From Candidatus Coatesiibacteriota bacterium (GTDB taxonomy: Bacteria > B130-G9): a DNA stretch of 5,920 bases. The position numbers and the translations under genes were made by a program. This document shows, in pieces, positions 1-5,920 of this stretch (positions are counted from its first letter, which is position 1; the number at the start of each line of letters is the position of its first letter). Where the stretch lies: contig QMNL01000122.1 of assembly GCA_003647755.1 (NCBI GenBank), positions 1 through 5,920 on the forward strand, given 5' to 3'. The notes beneath the pieces were generated by a model. It ran no database searches. It was not told the origin of the DNA and saw only the letters and a program-made list of their open reading frames with translations.

Positions 1-2
1 AG

Positions 3-119
3 CTCGTGCAACAAAAGGAGAGCGAATTCGTCCTGACGGTTCCCTCGGAGCCAAAAAAGGTCGAGCTTGACCCCTTCCACAATGTCCTTTGTGATGTCAA
101 AGCCCTCGGGCGCAAATGA
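3..119 (+). CDS. C-terminal fragment of a gene cut by the window edge, possibly an M1-type metallopeptidase
   Basis: The frame is open from the window edge to a TGA at 117-119 and gives 38 residues. The tail reads FVLTVPSEPKKVELDP, then FHNVLCDVKALGRK. A beta strand, then 'P..VELDP', then a hydrophobic pair is how the last domain of many M1 aminopeptidase-like proteins ends, so that family is my best guess. This is inference from a short tail, because the zinc site (HExxH) would lie outside the window. The tail could equally close another protein with a C-terminal beta-sandwich. No start codon is visible. The coding call rests on the protein-like residue pattern and on a hairpin placed exactly over the stop codon. 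Confidence 0.5.
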   Translation, partial: LVQQKESEFVLTVPSEPKKVELDPFHNVLCDVKALGRK

Positions 120-135
120 CCCCATTTGGGCCTGA
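106..135 (+). terminator. Hairpin overlapping the stop codon of the first gene; possible transcript 3' end
   Basis: Bases 106-118 can pair with 123-135 around a four-base loop (119-122). Of 13 positions, 11 are Watson-Crick pairs, one is G-U (108/133) and one is a G-G mismatch (112/129). The stop codon TGA begins inside the left arm. No run of T follows the right arm, so a classical Rho-independent terminator is not shown. The structure may instead mark a Rho-dependent or processed 3' end, or stabilise the transcript. Confidence 0.4.
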
Positions 136-330
136 CTGCACATCGCAAGACCGCAGAGCAGGGAAGACCTCCATGTCGGAAGAGGCATGATCGACATGGA
201 CTATCACAATCGCCCATCGCGCTGACGTTATTGGTTTTCTGCCTCAAGTCCGCGGTGGGGAATGCGTCCCTCCTATCTCACTGCTGGCGTCGAGCGGTTC
301 TGGTCTGACATCAGGCGGGGCGATATGCCC

Positions 331-358
331 TTGCGTGAAGATTCCGGTTTGAGATAAT
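331..358 (+). promoter_or_regulatory. Possible sigma-70-type promoter for the transglutaminase-like gene
   Basis: TTGCGT (331-336) is followed after 16 bases by GATAAT (353-358). The -10 box matches TATAAT at five of six bases; the -35 box matches TTGACA only in its first three. Transcription would start near 365, giving an untranslated leader of about 63 bases before the ATG at 428. If so, the TTG at 365 cannot be the translation start. The assignment is by eye in a genome whose sigma factors are unknown. Confidence 0.35.
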
Positions 359-414
359 TCTCTCTTGGCAGCAAACTTGGTGCCCTTGACTGGTAGGACG
401 GCTAGATTCAAGGC

Positions 415-422
415 GGGGAGGA
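415..422 (+). promoter_or_regulatory. Ribosome binding site that fixes the start of the large gene at 428
   Basis: GGGGAGGA lies five bases before the ATG at 428, a strong Shine-Dalgarno match with normal spacing. The longer in-frame alternative, TTG at 365, has no purine-rich stretch before it and would add 21 residues in front of a signal peptide that is already complete. This decides the start at 428. Confidence 0.7.
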
Positions 423-427
423 CAAAT

Positions 428-3400
428 ATGACAGTGGCGAGATTGGAAGTGGCGTGCGTTGGCGTGTTATTTGTGATGATGGGCCTTTGTGCCGCAGCAG
501 GCACAACACGGCCCGTGGTGCAGAAGGGGGTAGTGGAGCTTTCGGGGCATGGGCAGGCGAACAACATCAGCGTTCAGAGGGGCTCCGTGTCGGTTACGTC
601 CTCGGGAAAAGAAGAGGAGAATCGGAGCCGTGGCGTTGGCCTAAGGGATGACCTCGGACTCTGGCAGCGGCCGGTCCTCGCCTCCCCCAACGGCACCTTT
701 TCGCTCGTTGACAACCCGCTGGACCTGTCAGAGACCTGCGTGGAGGCGATCGAGTTCGCACCCGTTTGGGTCAGGCAGGACCTCCAGGACGCTTTCAGGA
801 GATTGGGCGATGATGCGGATGATTACGCCGAGCTTTTGCTTGCATGTCCCGACAGCAGGTTCATCGACGAGATAGCGTTCACCATCGCACACGTTGCGCC
901 TCGTGAGCTACACCGCTTGGCGGATGCGGGCGACGAGGACCTGCTGCTCGTCAACGCGGAACGCATCTACTCCAACGCTGAGCACCTGCACTACGTCCGG
1001 CTCGTGGAGCATGACGAGGGCGGTGGGGATTTCTACACAACAGTCGCCTACTACGTGCAAGATGGCGGCCAGCGAGCGGAGAAGGAGCTGCCAATGGACT
1101 ATTACTATTGGTATATCGTCCATCCCAAAGTCAATGCCGAGTACCTGAAGATGGACAACCTGCCGAGCGAGCAGCAGGCGACTTATGGGTATTTCTGGCG
1201 GGAGTTTCTGTTCAGTGATCCTTCTGAGGACAAGTCCTACGAGGAGCACTACTTCCAAAAGGAGCCTAACAGGATACCGGACAGCGACCTGGTTGCGCTT
1301 GCCGGTTACGCTACGGGGCATCTGACGAGCAGGTCTTGGGACCTGCTGCCGATCATCTACGATGAGAACGGTGGGGTCGTGCTCTCTGAGATACGCTACA
1401 ACTCCTCGGAGGTTATCGTAACCTCGATTCGGCTCGAACAGGCCTACGAGGATGGCGCCTCGAGGCTGTTGGAGAACGTGGTTCTGTATGGCGATACGGC
1501 TGAACTCATGCCTGCTGGCAGCAAGGTCATGATCATAAAAGACCGTGGCTCGACGGCGATCGAGGACATCCTTACCGAGCACGGATATAGCATTCGAGTT
1601 GTGGGCTCGAGCAGGGTCGGCGTGCTCTCATTGTCCGGCTACTTCAAGGTAATAGTGCCGTCAGATCAGCCCAAGGAGCTTTACGAGGCGCTCGCCGCGA
1701 ATAAGGCGTGGATTACAGATTGGTTCAAGAGCGCAGCGCCTCGTGGGAGGGTGTTTGAGTTTCATGGTGCCTGCCAACCCGAGGACTCGTGGACATCGCT
1801 GGCGATGCTGGCAAGCCTGAGGTGCGCAGACCTGAACGAGGCCACAATTGGGCCCCTGGCCTTCGGTGGCTACCCGCGACTTGAGGACGTGATGTCTGAG
1901 CCGACTGTTCTGTGGGACAGGCGGGATGGGAGCAAGGGCGGCGAGCTGCCGTTCAAGGATGACGAGAATGCGCTCATCAGGCTTGGCAAATGGGTGAATA
2001 AGGTGATCCCCGCACTCGCCAAGTATGCTAATCATCGGGGGGTGCAGCCCAACCAGATCGCCTACGAGCACAATGGGAACTGCGGCGAGAATCAGGACCT
2101 GTTGTGTGCAGCGGCACGCGCATGTTTGATACCTGTTAGCTGTGTTGATCTGCTGGCGGAGGACCACGTTTGGAACGAGGTTTACGACGAGGGGTGGCAT
2201 TTTTACGAGACATGGCGCGGCGGCATCATGACAACGGTTGGTGGGAAGGGCACCGGGGTGCTGGACATGGATTACGGCGGGCACTACCCCTTTTCGGGGG
2301 TCTTCAGGTGGCGGAACGATGGACTTATCGAGGACATAACCGACCGTTACAGCAAGACATGCGAGCTTGACGCCAGGGTCGTTGACAGCAACGGCCTGCC
2401 GGTTGACGGGGCCTTGGTGGAGGTCTGGGCGAGCAATGTCCTGGCGGGGCCATATCCGGACTACATGAGGAGCGTTTGGGGCTACACCGATGCCACCGGG
2501 ACCGTGAAGATGAAGCTTGGCAACACACGTAATCTCTACGCCAGGTGCGAGACGCCGCTGGGCAATTACCCAGTTGGGGAGGACAAGATAGACGAATTTG
2601 CACCCTACTCTCGCGCCGGCGCCGTCTATTCCTGGGACGTCTCGGTGCCTGGGACGATGCCCTCGCTCTCGACCTTCGCGGTTCCACCGCCCGAAACGGA
2701 TGACGGCACGCACCTTTCGATCTCCTTCGCACTGCCCTACCAGACGCTCTACTGTAGGAACCCGATGGACTACAACGTAGCGGCCGAGAAGCTCAGGCCA
2801 GGGCAGATAGACTTCGTCATTTGCGACGCCGAAGACTTTCAAAAACTTGGGCGAGGCGAGACGTTCGGAGCGTTCGCACAGATGTGGGATGCCACCCAGG
2901 GGAGCCTCGATTTCCCGGTGAGCACTAGCTCGGATTATTACCTTGTCTTCTCGAACATCGACCGGCTGTCTCTGAATCAGGCGCTTTACTACAGCCTCGA
3001 CGTTGTGGGAGGCGACGGGCATATCGAGGACAGCATCAGCAACCTCGTGAGAGTCCCTCCGGGGACGTATCATGCCGTCAGGTGGAGCTATCATCCGGCT
3101 GCCAATCGGCGTCCCGTTATAGTTGAGGCGGGTTTCCTTGACACTACTGTCTCCGAATCGGAGGGCGGGCTCTTCAAGGTGATTGCCTATGTGGTTGACC
3201 CGGACGGGCCAAACGACGTCCGATCGGTTCAGTTGTTCTACAACGGCCAGCCGACTGGCCTCTTTCTGGCTGATGACGGGACTGGCGGGGATTCTGTCGC
3301 GAACGATTCGCTGTTCACGCTGGAGATGAACATCGGGCCTGGGATGCCCGCCGGCCAACACCGCGTATCTCTTGTCGCAGTGGATGCAGACGGCCTCAGG

Positions 3401-3886
3401 AGCGTTGAGTGGCCTTATGTGGAGGTTAGTGCGGGCCGAGGTGCTCAGCGAGGGATTCTTGAGGACTCATCATTTGACAATGAGAGGCTGGTTTCGATTG
3501 AGAGGACGATACGGGAGGCGCTCCTGGATTCCCGCTCTAACTCACGGTCGCAGGGGGGCCGTGCGCCGGTGATCATGGCCGGTGGTTTCGGGTTTACGGA
3601 TATTTCCTCGTCGGATGGCGGCGAGCTCTCGGTCTATGCGCACGTGGAGGGTTTCGGCGAGAAGATCGAGAAGGTCGAGACATATCTCGAGGGCGGCGTT
3701 CCGCTCGGGATGTTCCTGCACGACGACGGCGTGGGGGGCGATGCCGTGGCCGGCGACGGCCAGTTCACGTTTCAGTGCGCGCTGGGCGGTGGCTTGGCCC
3801 CCGGGCGTTACCTGGTGGAGCTTGTTGGGACAACTTCTGCGGGCGTGCACAGCCAGGTGTTCCCCTACGTAACAGTTACTCCATGA
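428..3886 (+). CDS. Large secreted transglutaminase/protease-like multidomain protein
   Basis: This 1152-residue protein starts with a signal peptide (about residues 1-24, hydrophobic 9-23, Ala-rich cleavage region). Cys21 is not in a good lipobox. Residues 100-265 form a conserved-looking region with a run of aromatics at 225-229 and FWREFLF at 256-262. Residues 365-450 look Rossmann-like: strand KVMIIKD, later YFKVIVPSDQP, then GRVFEFHGA, as in ThuA or class I amidotransferase-like folds, but without the usual nucleophilic elbow Cys. The transglutaminase-like core follows: NCGE with Cys552 as candidate nucleophile, DHVWNE with His580, and GWHFYE, where Glu594 sits at the usual Asp position. 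Residues 640-742 resemble a carboxypeptidase-regulatory-like beta-sandwich, and 743-861 appear to be another beta-rich domain. Two similar repeats (896-1002 and 1047-1152) end the protein. No LPXTG, PEP-CTERM or type IX sorting tail is visible. The fold call is fairly firm. Activity (peptidase, transferase or none) and substrate are unknown. Confidence 0.85.
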   Translation: MTVARLEVACVGVLFVMMGLCAAAGTTRPVVQKGVVELSGHGQANNISVQRGSVSVTSSGKEEENRSRGVGLRDDLGLWQRPVLASPNGTFSLVDNPLDLSETCVEAIEFAPVWVRQDLQDAFRRLGDDADDYAELLLACPDSRFIDEIAFTIAHVAPRELHRLADAGDEDLLLVNAERIYSNAEHLHYVRLVEHDEGGGDFYTTVAYYVQDGGQRAEKELPMDYYYWYIVHPKVNAEYLKMDNLPSEQQATYGYFWREFLFSDPSEDKSYEEHYFQKEPNRIPDSDLVALAGYATGHLTSRSWDLLPIIYDENGGVVLSEIRYNSSEVIVTSIRLEQAYEDGASRLLENVVLYGDTAELMPAGSKVMIIKDRGSTAIEDILTEHGYSIRVVGSSRVGVLSLSGYFKVIVPSDQPKELYEALAANKAWITDWFKSAAPRGRVFEFHGACQPEDSWTSLAMLASLRCADLNEATIGPLAFGGYPRLEDVMSEPTVLWDRRDGSKGGELPFKDDENALIRLGKWVNKVIPALAKYANHRGVQPNQIAYEHNGNCGENQDLLCAAARACLIPVSCVDLLAEDHVWNEVYDEGWHFYETWRGGIMTTVGGKGTGVLDMDYGGHYPFSGVFRWRNDGLIEDITDRYSKTCELDARVVDSNGLPVDGALVEVWASNVLAGPYPDYMRSVWGYTDATGTVKMKLGNTRNLYARCETPLGNYPVGEDKIDEFAPYSRAGAVYSWDVSVPGTMPSLSTFAVPPPETDDGTHLSISFALPYQTLYCRNPMDYNVAAEKLRPGQIDFVICDAEDFQKLGRGETFGAFAQMWDATQGSLDFPVSTSSDYYLVFSNIDRLSLNQALYYSLDVVGGDGHIEDSISNLVRVPPGTYHAVRWSYHPAANRRPVIVEAGFLDTTVSESEGGLFKVIAYVVDPDGPNDVRSVQLFYNGQPTGLFLADDGTGGDSVANDSLFTLEMNIGPGMPAGQHRVSLVAVDADGLRSVEWPYVEVSAGRGAQRGILEDSSFDNERLVSIERTIREALLDSRSNSRSQGGRAPVIMAGGFGFTDISSSDGGELSVYAHVEGFGEKIEKVETYLEGGVPLGMFLHDDGVGGDAVAGDGQFTFQCALGGGLAPGRYLVELVGTTSAGVHSQVFPYVTVTP
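3113..3883 (+). repeat. Two tandem C-terminal protein repeats with an acidic DDGxxGD motif
   Basis: Residues 896-1002 and 1047-1152 of the large protein align along their length. Each starts with a 'P-V-I' strand, and each has a short acidic motif 52 to 53 residues later. These read DDGTGGDSVANDSLF (from Asp949) and DDGVGGDAVAGDGQF (from Asp1099). Both then run through 'G..PAGQHRVSLV' or 'GLAPGRYLVELV' to 'YV.V'. A Ser/Arg-rich linker of about 44 residues separates them. The pattern suggests Ig-like beta-sandwich modules of extracellular bacterial proteins, with Asp-rich loops that could bind calcium. That role is inference. Divergence between the copies argues for an old duplication. Confidence 0.75.
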
Positions 3887-3887
3887 G

Positions 3888-3924
3888 GCGGCTTGGACGT
3901 GCGCATTGATTCGGTGCAGGCCGC
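3888..3924 (+). other. Stem-loop just after the large gene
   Basis: Bases 3888-3895 can pair with 3917-3924 (eight pairs, one of them G-U) around a 21-base loop, beginning two bases after the stop codon. There is no T-run after it, so it is not a standard intrinsic terminator. It could be a weak transcript-end or stability element, or chance pairing in GC-rich DNA. Confidence 0.25.
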
Positions 3925-4004
3925 TCGGGCCACAGACAGGATGGCTGAGGCAAGAGGCTGGATGGGATTGACCTACTCAATTAGTCCTGGAACGCTGGTT
4001 TGAA

Positions 4005-4028
4005 ATGAGAGCCGTGCGCAACCGGTGA
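4005..4028 (+). other. Eight-codon mini-ORF ending one base before the amidase start
   Basis: ATG at 4005 opens a frame encoding MRAVRNR that ends with TGA at 4026-4028; one base later the amidase ATG begins (4030). Such tight placement could couple translation of the amidase to the mini-ORF, which would help explain the lack of a well-spaced Shine-Dalgarno before 4030. There is no strong ribosome binding site before 4005 either, so the mini-ORF may simply be chance. Confidence 0.15.
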
Positions 4029-4029
4029 G

Positions 4030-5730
4030 ATGGTCCTAGGTTTGGTAAATCGGAAGGGGCGACTCATAGCCCTTGTCCTGCTTGCGTTCTTCGCTGGCCT
4101 CGCCTGCCTCGGGCGTAGCAGCTCGCGTCCAACGAGCATCCCCGCCAAGATCTCCAGGGGCAGGAACATATATGTCGAGCACCGGGCGCGGAGCGGCGAC
4201 AGCTACATGCTGATCTCAAGGCGATGGACGGGCTCTGACAAGAACTGGCGAGCGATCAAGCGGTATAACGGCAACAGGCCGCTCTTGGCAGGGGCGGTCT
4301 GTAGGATCCCCTACAATCTGCTGTCGTCCAAGGCGAAGTACTTGGTGATTGTGAACCTCTTTCCGTTGGATAAGCGGGTTGGCGGCCAGTGGAGCCACAG
4401 AGTTACATACAAGGGCGAGACAGTATCCTCGATAGCCAGGTGGTTCACCGGCACATCGAGAAACGCCTCGAAGATACTGTCCCACAATCATCTGCGGGGC
4501 GTGCTTCGTATTGGCTCACGGGTGCTCATCCCATCGAGGCTGTTGCTCCCCACCTTCAAGACTCCAAGGGGTAGTCATCGCAAGGGGTCGAGTGGGCCAC
4601 TTCTGAGGTTCAAACAGGACAAGAGGGGCAGATACGCATCATACAGGCTGAAGAAGGGTGAGGCACTCTACACGAACGTTGTCGCCCGCTTCACCGGACG
4701 GATCAGCCATGACGACGTGATGGATGCGGTGAAGAGGATCAAAGCGCGCAGCGGGATACGCGACGTGAAGCGGATCCCGGCGGGTTTTGAGGTGAAGATA
4801 CCTGTTGACCTGTTGCTGCCTCAATATCTTCCAAAAGGCGATGCGTTGCGCAGGGCGTATGAGGCGAGCGTGAAGGAGTTTTCACGATATCGGAATGTCT
4901 TCTCGACACGAGACCTCAAGGGCGTGTATGTGATCCTTGATCCCGGTCACGGTGGAGGTGATCCGGGTGCAATTGGCAAGAGGGGGATACGGGAGGACGA
5001 ATACGCCTATGACATCGCTTGTAGGATACGACGACTGCTAAGATCGCGGACGAGGGCGCAGGTGTATATGACGACCTGGGATAAGAAGACGGGCTACCGT
5101 GTCAGGAACTCAAGGTGGCTGCGGCCAGACAGCAACGAGGTCTTGCTTACGACCCCACGGTATAAGAACGGTGACGCGACGGTGTCAGCAAACTTGCGGT
5201 GTTTTTTGGTTGCATCGATCTACGACAGCCTCCCTCGCTCAGCCAGAAAGCAGAATAGGGTCGTCTTCACGAGCGTGCACGCAGACTCGCTGTATCCGGA
5301 GATGAGCGGTGCGACGATCTACATACCCGACGCCCACCTATCGCGCAAGCTGCTCGACCGGAGGGGCGGCGTTTACGACCGGACGAAGGAGGTTCGCGCT
5401 TGTCGTCCAATCAAGACGACGTATTGGCAACGTGTCCGTTCGGAGGGCTATTCACACTACCTCGCGATGGAGCTGTTGGGCGCACTGAAGAGGCGCAATG
5501 TGGCCACGCTTCCTTATCATCCAGTGAGAGACCGCGTAACACGGGGCAGACGAGAATATGTTCCGGCGGTCATCTGTCACAATCCTGTGCCGACCAAGCT
5601 GCTGTTGGAGACCGCGAACCTTCAGAACTCACGCGACTGCAAACGGCTTATGAATCCTGACTACAGGGAGCGCATAGCGATTGCCTATGTGGAGGCCCTG
5701 CGTCGGTATTACGGTCGTAAGTTGCGATAG
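4030..5730 (+). CDS. Exported LysM-containing N-acetylmuramoyl-L-alanine amidase (Amidase_3)
   Basis: The 566-residue product should hydrolyse the amide between MurNAc and L-alanine in peptidoglycan. Residues 1-26 form an export signal (NRKGR, then a hydrophobic stretch). GLAC with Cys26 is only a poor lipobox, so a lipoprotein is possible but unproven. Residues 48-94 and 121-168 look like LysM domains ('GDSYMLISRRW...IP', 'GETVSSIARWF...IP'). Residues 203-258 look like a longer, degenerate third one. The catalytic domain spans about 299-565: DPGHGG with His307, Glu322 in GIREDEYAYDIA, SVHAD with His417, and LLLETANLQN with Glu527. These are the expected zinc ligands and catalytic Glu. The spacings His307-His417 and His417-Glu527 are each 110 residues, longer than in typical Amidase_3 enzymes, implying insertions. 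ATG 4030 is the only good start, since the frame has a TGA at 4006. The GGTGAG before it touches the ATG. The gene ends with tandem TAG TAG. Confidence 0.93.
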   Translation: MVLGLVNRKGRLIALVLLAFFAGLACLGRSSSRPTSIPAKISRGRNIYVEHRARSGDSYMLISRRWTGSDKNWRAIKRYNGNRPLLAGAVCRIPYNLLSSKAKYLVIVNLFPLDKRVGGQWSHRVTYKGETVSSIARWFTGTSRNASKILSHNHLRGVLRIGSRVLIPSRLLLPTFKTPRGSHRKGSSGPLLRFKQDKRGRYASYRLKKGEALYTNVVARFTGRISHDDVMDAVKRIKARSGIRDVKRIPAGFEVKIPVDLLLPQYLPKGDALRRAYEASVKEFSRYRNVFSTRDLKGVYVILDPGHGGGDPGAIGKRGIREDEYAYDIACRIRRLLRSRTRAQVYMTTWDKKTGYRVRNSRWLRPDSNEVLLTTPRYKNGDATVSANLRCFLVASIYDSLPRSARKQNRVVFTSVHADSLYPEMSGATIYIPDAHLSRKLLDRRGGVYDRTKEVRACRPIKTTYWQRVRSEGYSHYLAMELLGALKRRNVATLPYHPVRDRVTRGRREYVPAVICHNPVPTKLLLETANLQNSRDCKRLMNPDYRERIAIAYVEALRRYYGRKLR

Positions 5731-5738
5731 TAGCGCGC

Positions 5739-5758
5739 GGATATGGCGGGGATATGGC
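5739..5758 (+). repeat. Nine-base direct repeat with an 11-base period
   Basis: GGATATGGC occurs at 5739-5747 and again at 5750-5758, about one helical turn apart, just after the amidase stop codon and 25 bases before a possible downstream start. Two copies on one face of the helix could form a small protein-binding site, but with only two copies chance remains a fair explanation. Confidence 0.25.
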
Positions 5759-5783
5759 ATCGGGCGGGGAAGGTCTTTAGGTG

Positions 5784-5920
5784 ATGAGGACCTGGCCTTG
5801 GACCGTCGGGCAGTCATACGCCAAGCTGTTGCGTGCGTCTGAGCCGAGGGGTGAGTGGGAGTTTCCGTATTTTTGGGCATGTGAGAGTTGGGTTGTTGGC
5901 TCCGGGGCGGTGTTTTGGGC
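5784..5920 (+). CDS. Possible 5' end of a further gene running off the window
   Basis: From ATG 5784 (or GTG 5781) the frame stays open to the window end, 45 codons and incomplete. GGGGAAGG at 5766-5773 lies ten bases upstream and could serve as a Shine-Dalgarno. The product begins MRTWPWTVGQSYAKLLRASE and later contains EWEFPYFWACESW. It is unusually rich in Trp, matches no family I recognise, and has no signal peptide. The Trp excess may just reflect TGG-rich DNA, so this may be non-coding. Confidence 0.2.
   Translation, partial: MRTWPWTVGQSYAKLLRASEPRGEWEFPYFWACESWVVGSGAVFW

Larger units (their letters stand above)
120..427. other. Intergenic region between the first gene fragment and the transglutaminase-like gene
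   Basis: These 308 bases show no convincing gene. The 60-codon frame at 126-308 starts at a TTG without a ribosome binding site. Its product is rich in Arg, Cys and His and has no recognisable motif. The left end carries the right arm of the stop-codon hairpin. The right end carries a possible promoter (331-358) and the ribosome binding site of the next gene (415-422). I see no tRNA, repeat array, riboswitch or insertion sequence end in the 190 or so bases between. Confidence 0.5.

Noticed and set aside
126..308. 60-codon plus-strand frame in the first intergenic region
   Set aside because: It starts at TTG with no ribosome binding site, lies partly inside the stop-codon hairpin, and has a low-complexity Arg/Cys/His composition with no motif.
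386..408. TTGACT followed by TAGATT as a promoter
   Set aside because: The spacing is only 11 bases, too short for a sigma-70-type promoter.
365..427. Upstream TTG start extending the large protein by 21 residues
   Set aside because: There is no Shine-Dalgarno before it, it coincides with the predicted transcription start, and the ATG at 428 has a strong ribosome binding site followed directly by a signal peptide.
908..1582. 224-residue minus-strand open frame
   Set aside because: It is also antisense to the large gene, with no recognisable domain or ribosome binding site.
1661..3361. Long 566-residue open frame on the minus strand
   Set aside because: It lies opposite the large plus-strand gene, whose domains and motifs are recognisable. 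The minus-strand product shows no domain and is typical antisense shadow in GC-rich DNA.
3968..3996. TTGACC as a -35 box for the amidase
   Set aside because: No acceptable -10 hexamer lies 16-18 bases downstream, where the sequence is around AACGCT.
5771..5793. Hairpin AGGTC...GACCT after the amidase as a terminator
   Set aside because: The stem has only five strong pairs plus wobble pairs and no T-run follows.
5629..5880. 83-residue minus-strand frame across the amidase end and the final gap
   Set aside because: It overlaps the conserved amidase C-terminus, and its product is Arg/Pro/Thr-rich with no motif.

Overview
The window is a GC-rich bacterial segment with plus-strand genes only: the tail of one gene, two complete large genes, and possibly the start of a fourth. 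Both complete genes begin with a signal peptide, so the theme is the cell envelope or exterior. The codons include many AGG and ATA, and the large protein has an unusual domain mix. Together these suggest an uncultivated bacterial lineage rather than a well-studied genus. I cannot place it from the sequence alone, and there is no rRNA or tRNA to help.

Layout. Positions 3-119 hold the last 38 codons of a gene cut by the window edge. Its tail resembles the C-terminus of M1-type metallopeptidases. A strong hairpin (106-135) overlaps its stop codon. Positions 120-427 are non-coding apart from a possible sigma-70-type promoter (331-358) and a good ribosome binding site (415-422). Positions 428-3886 encode a 1152-residue exported protein. 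It has a transglutaminase/protease-like core (Cys552, His580), a Rossmann-like segment apparently inserted into that core, beta-sandwich domains, and two C-terminal repeats that share an acidic 'DDGxxGDxxAxDxxF' motif. After a 143-base gap, positions 4030-5730 encode a 566-residue LysM plus Amidase_3 N-acetylmuramoyl-L-alanine amidase with all expected zinc and catalytic residues. The last 190 bases contain a short 11-base-period direct repeat and an open frame that runs off the window.

How the genes may fit together. The amidase very likely cuts peptidoglycan at the amide between MurNAc and L-Ala. The large protein looks like a secreted or surface-exposed cysteine peptidase or transferase, or a catalytically altered binding protein built on that fold. 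Same-strand placement and shared export signals are compatible with a cell-surface role. However, the 143-base gap and separate upstream signals do not show that they form one operon. No mobile element, CRISPR array, tRNA or rRNA was seen. The most notable novelty is the domain architecture of the 1152-residue protein.
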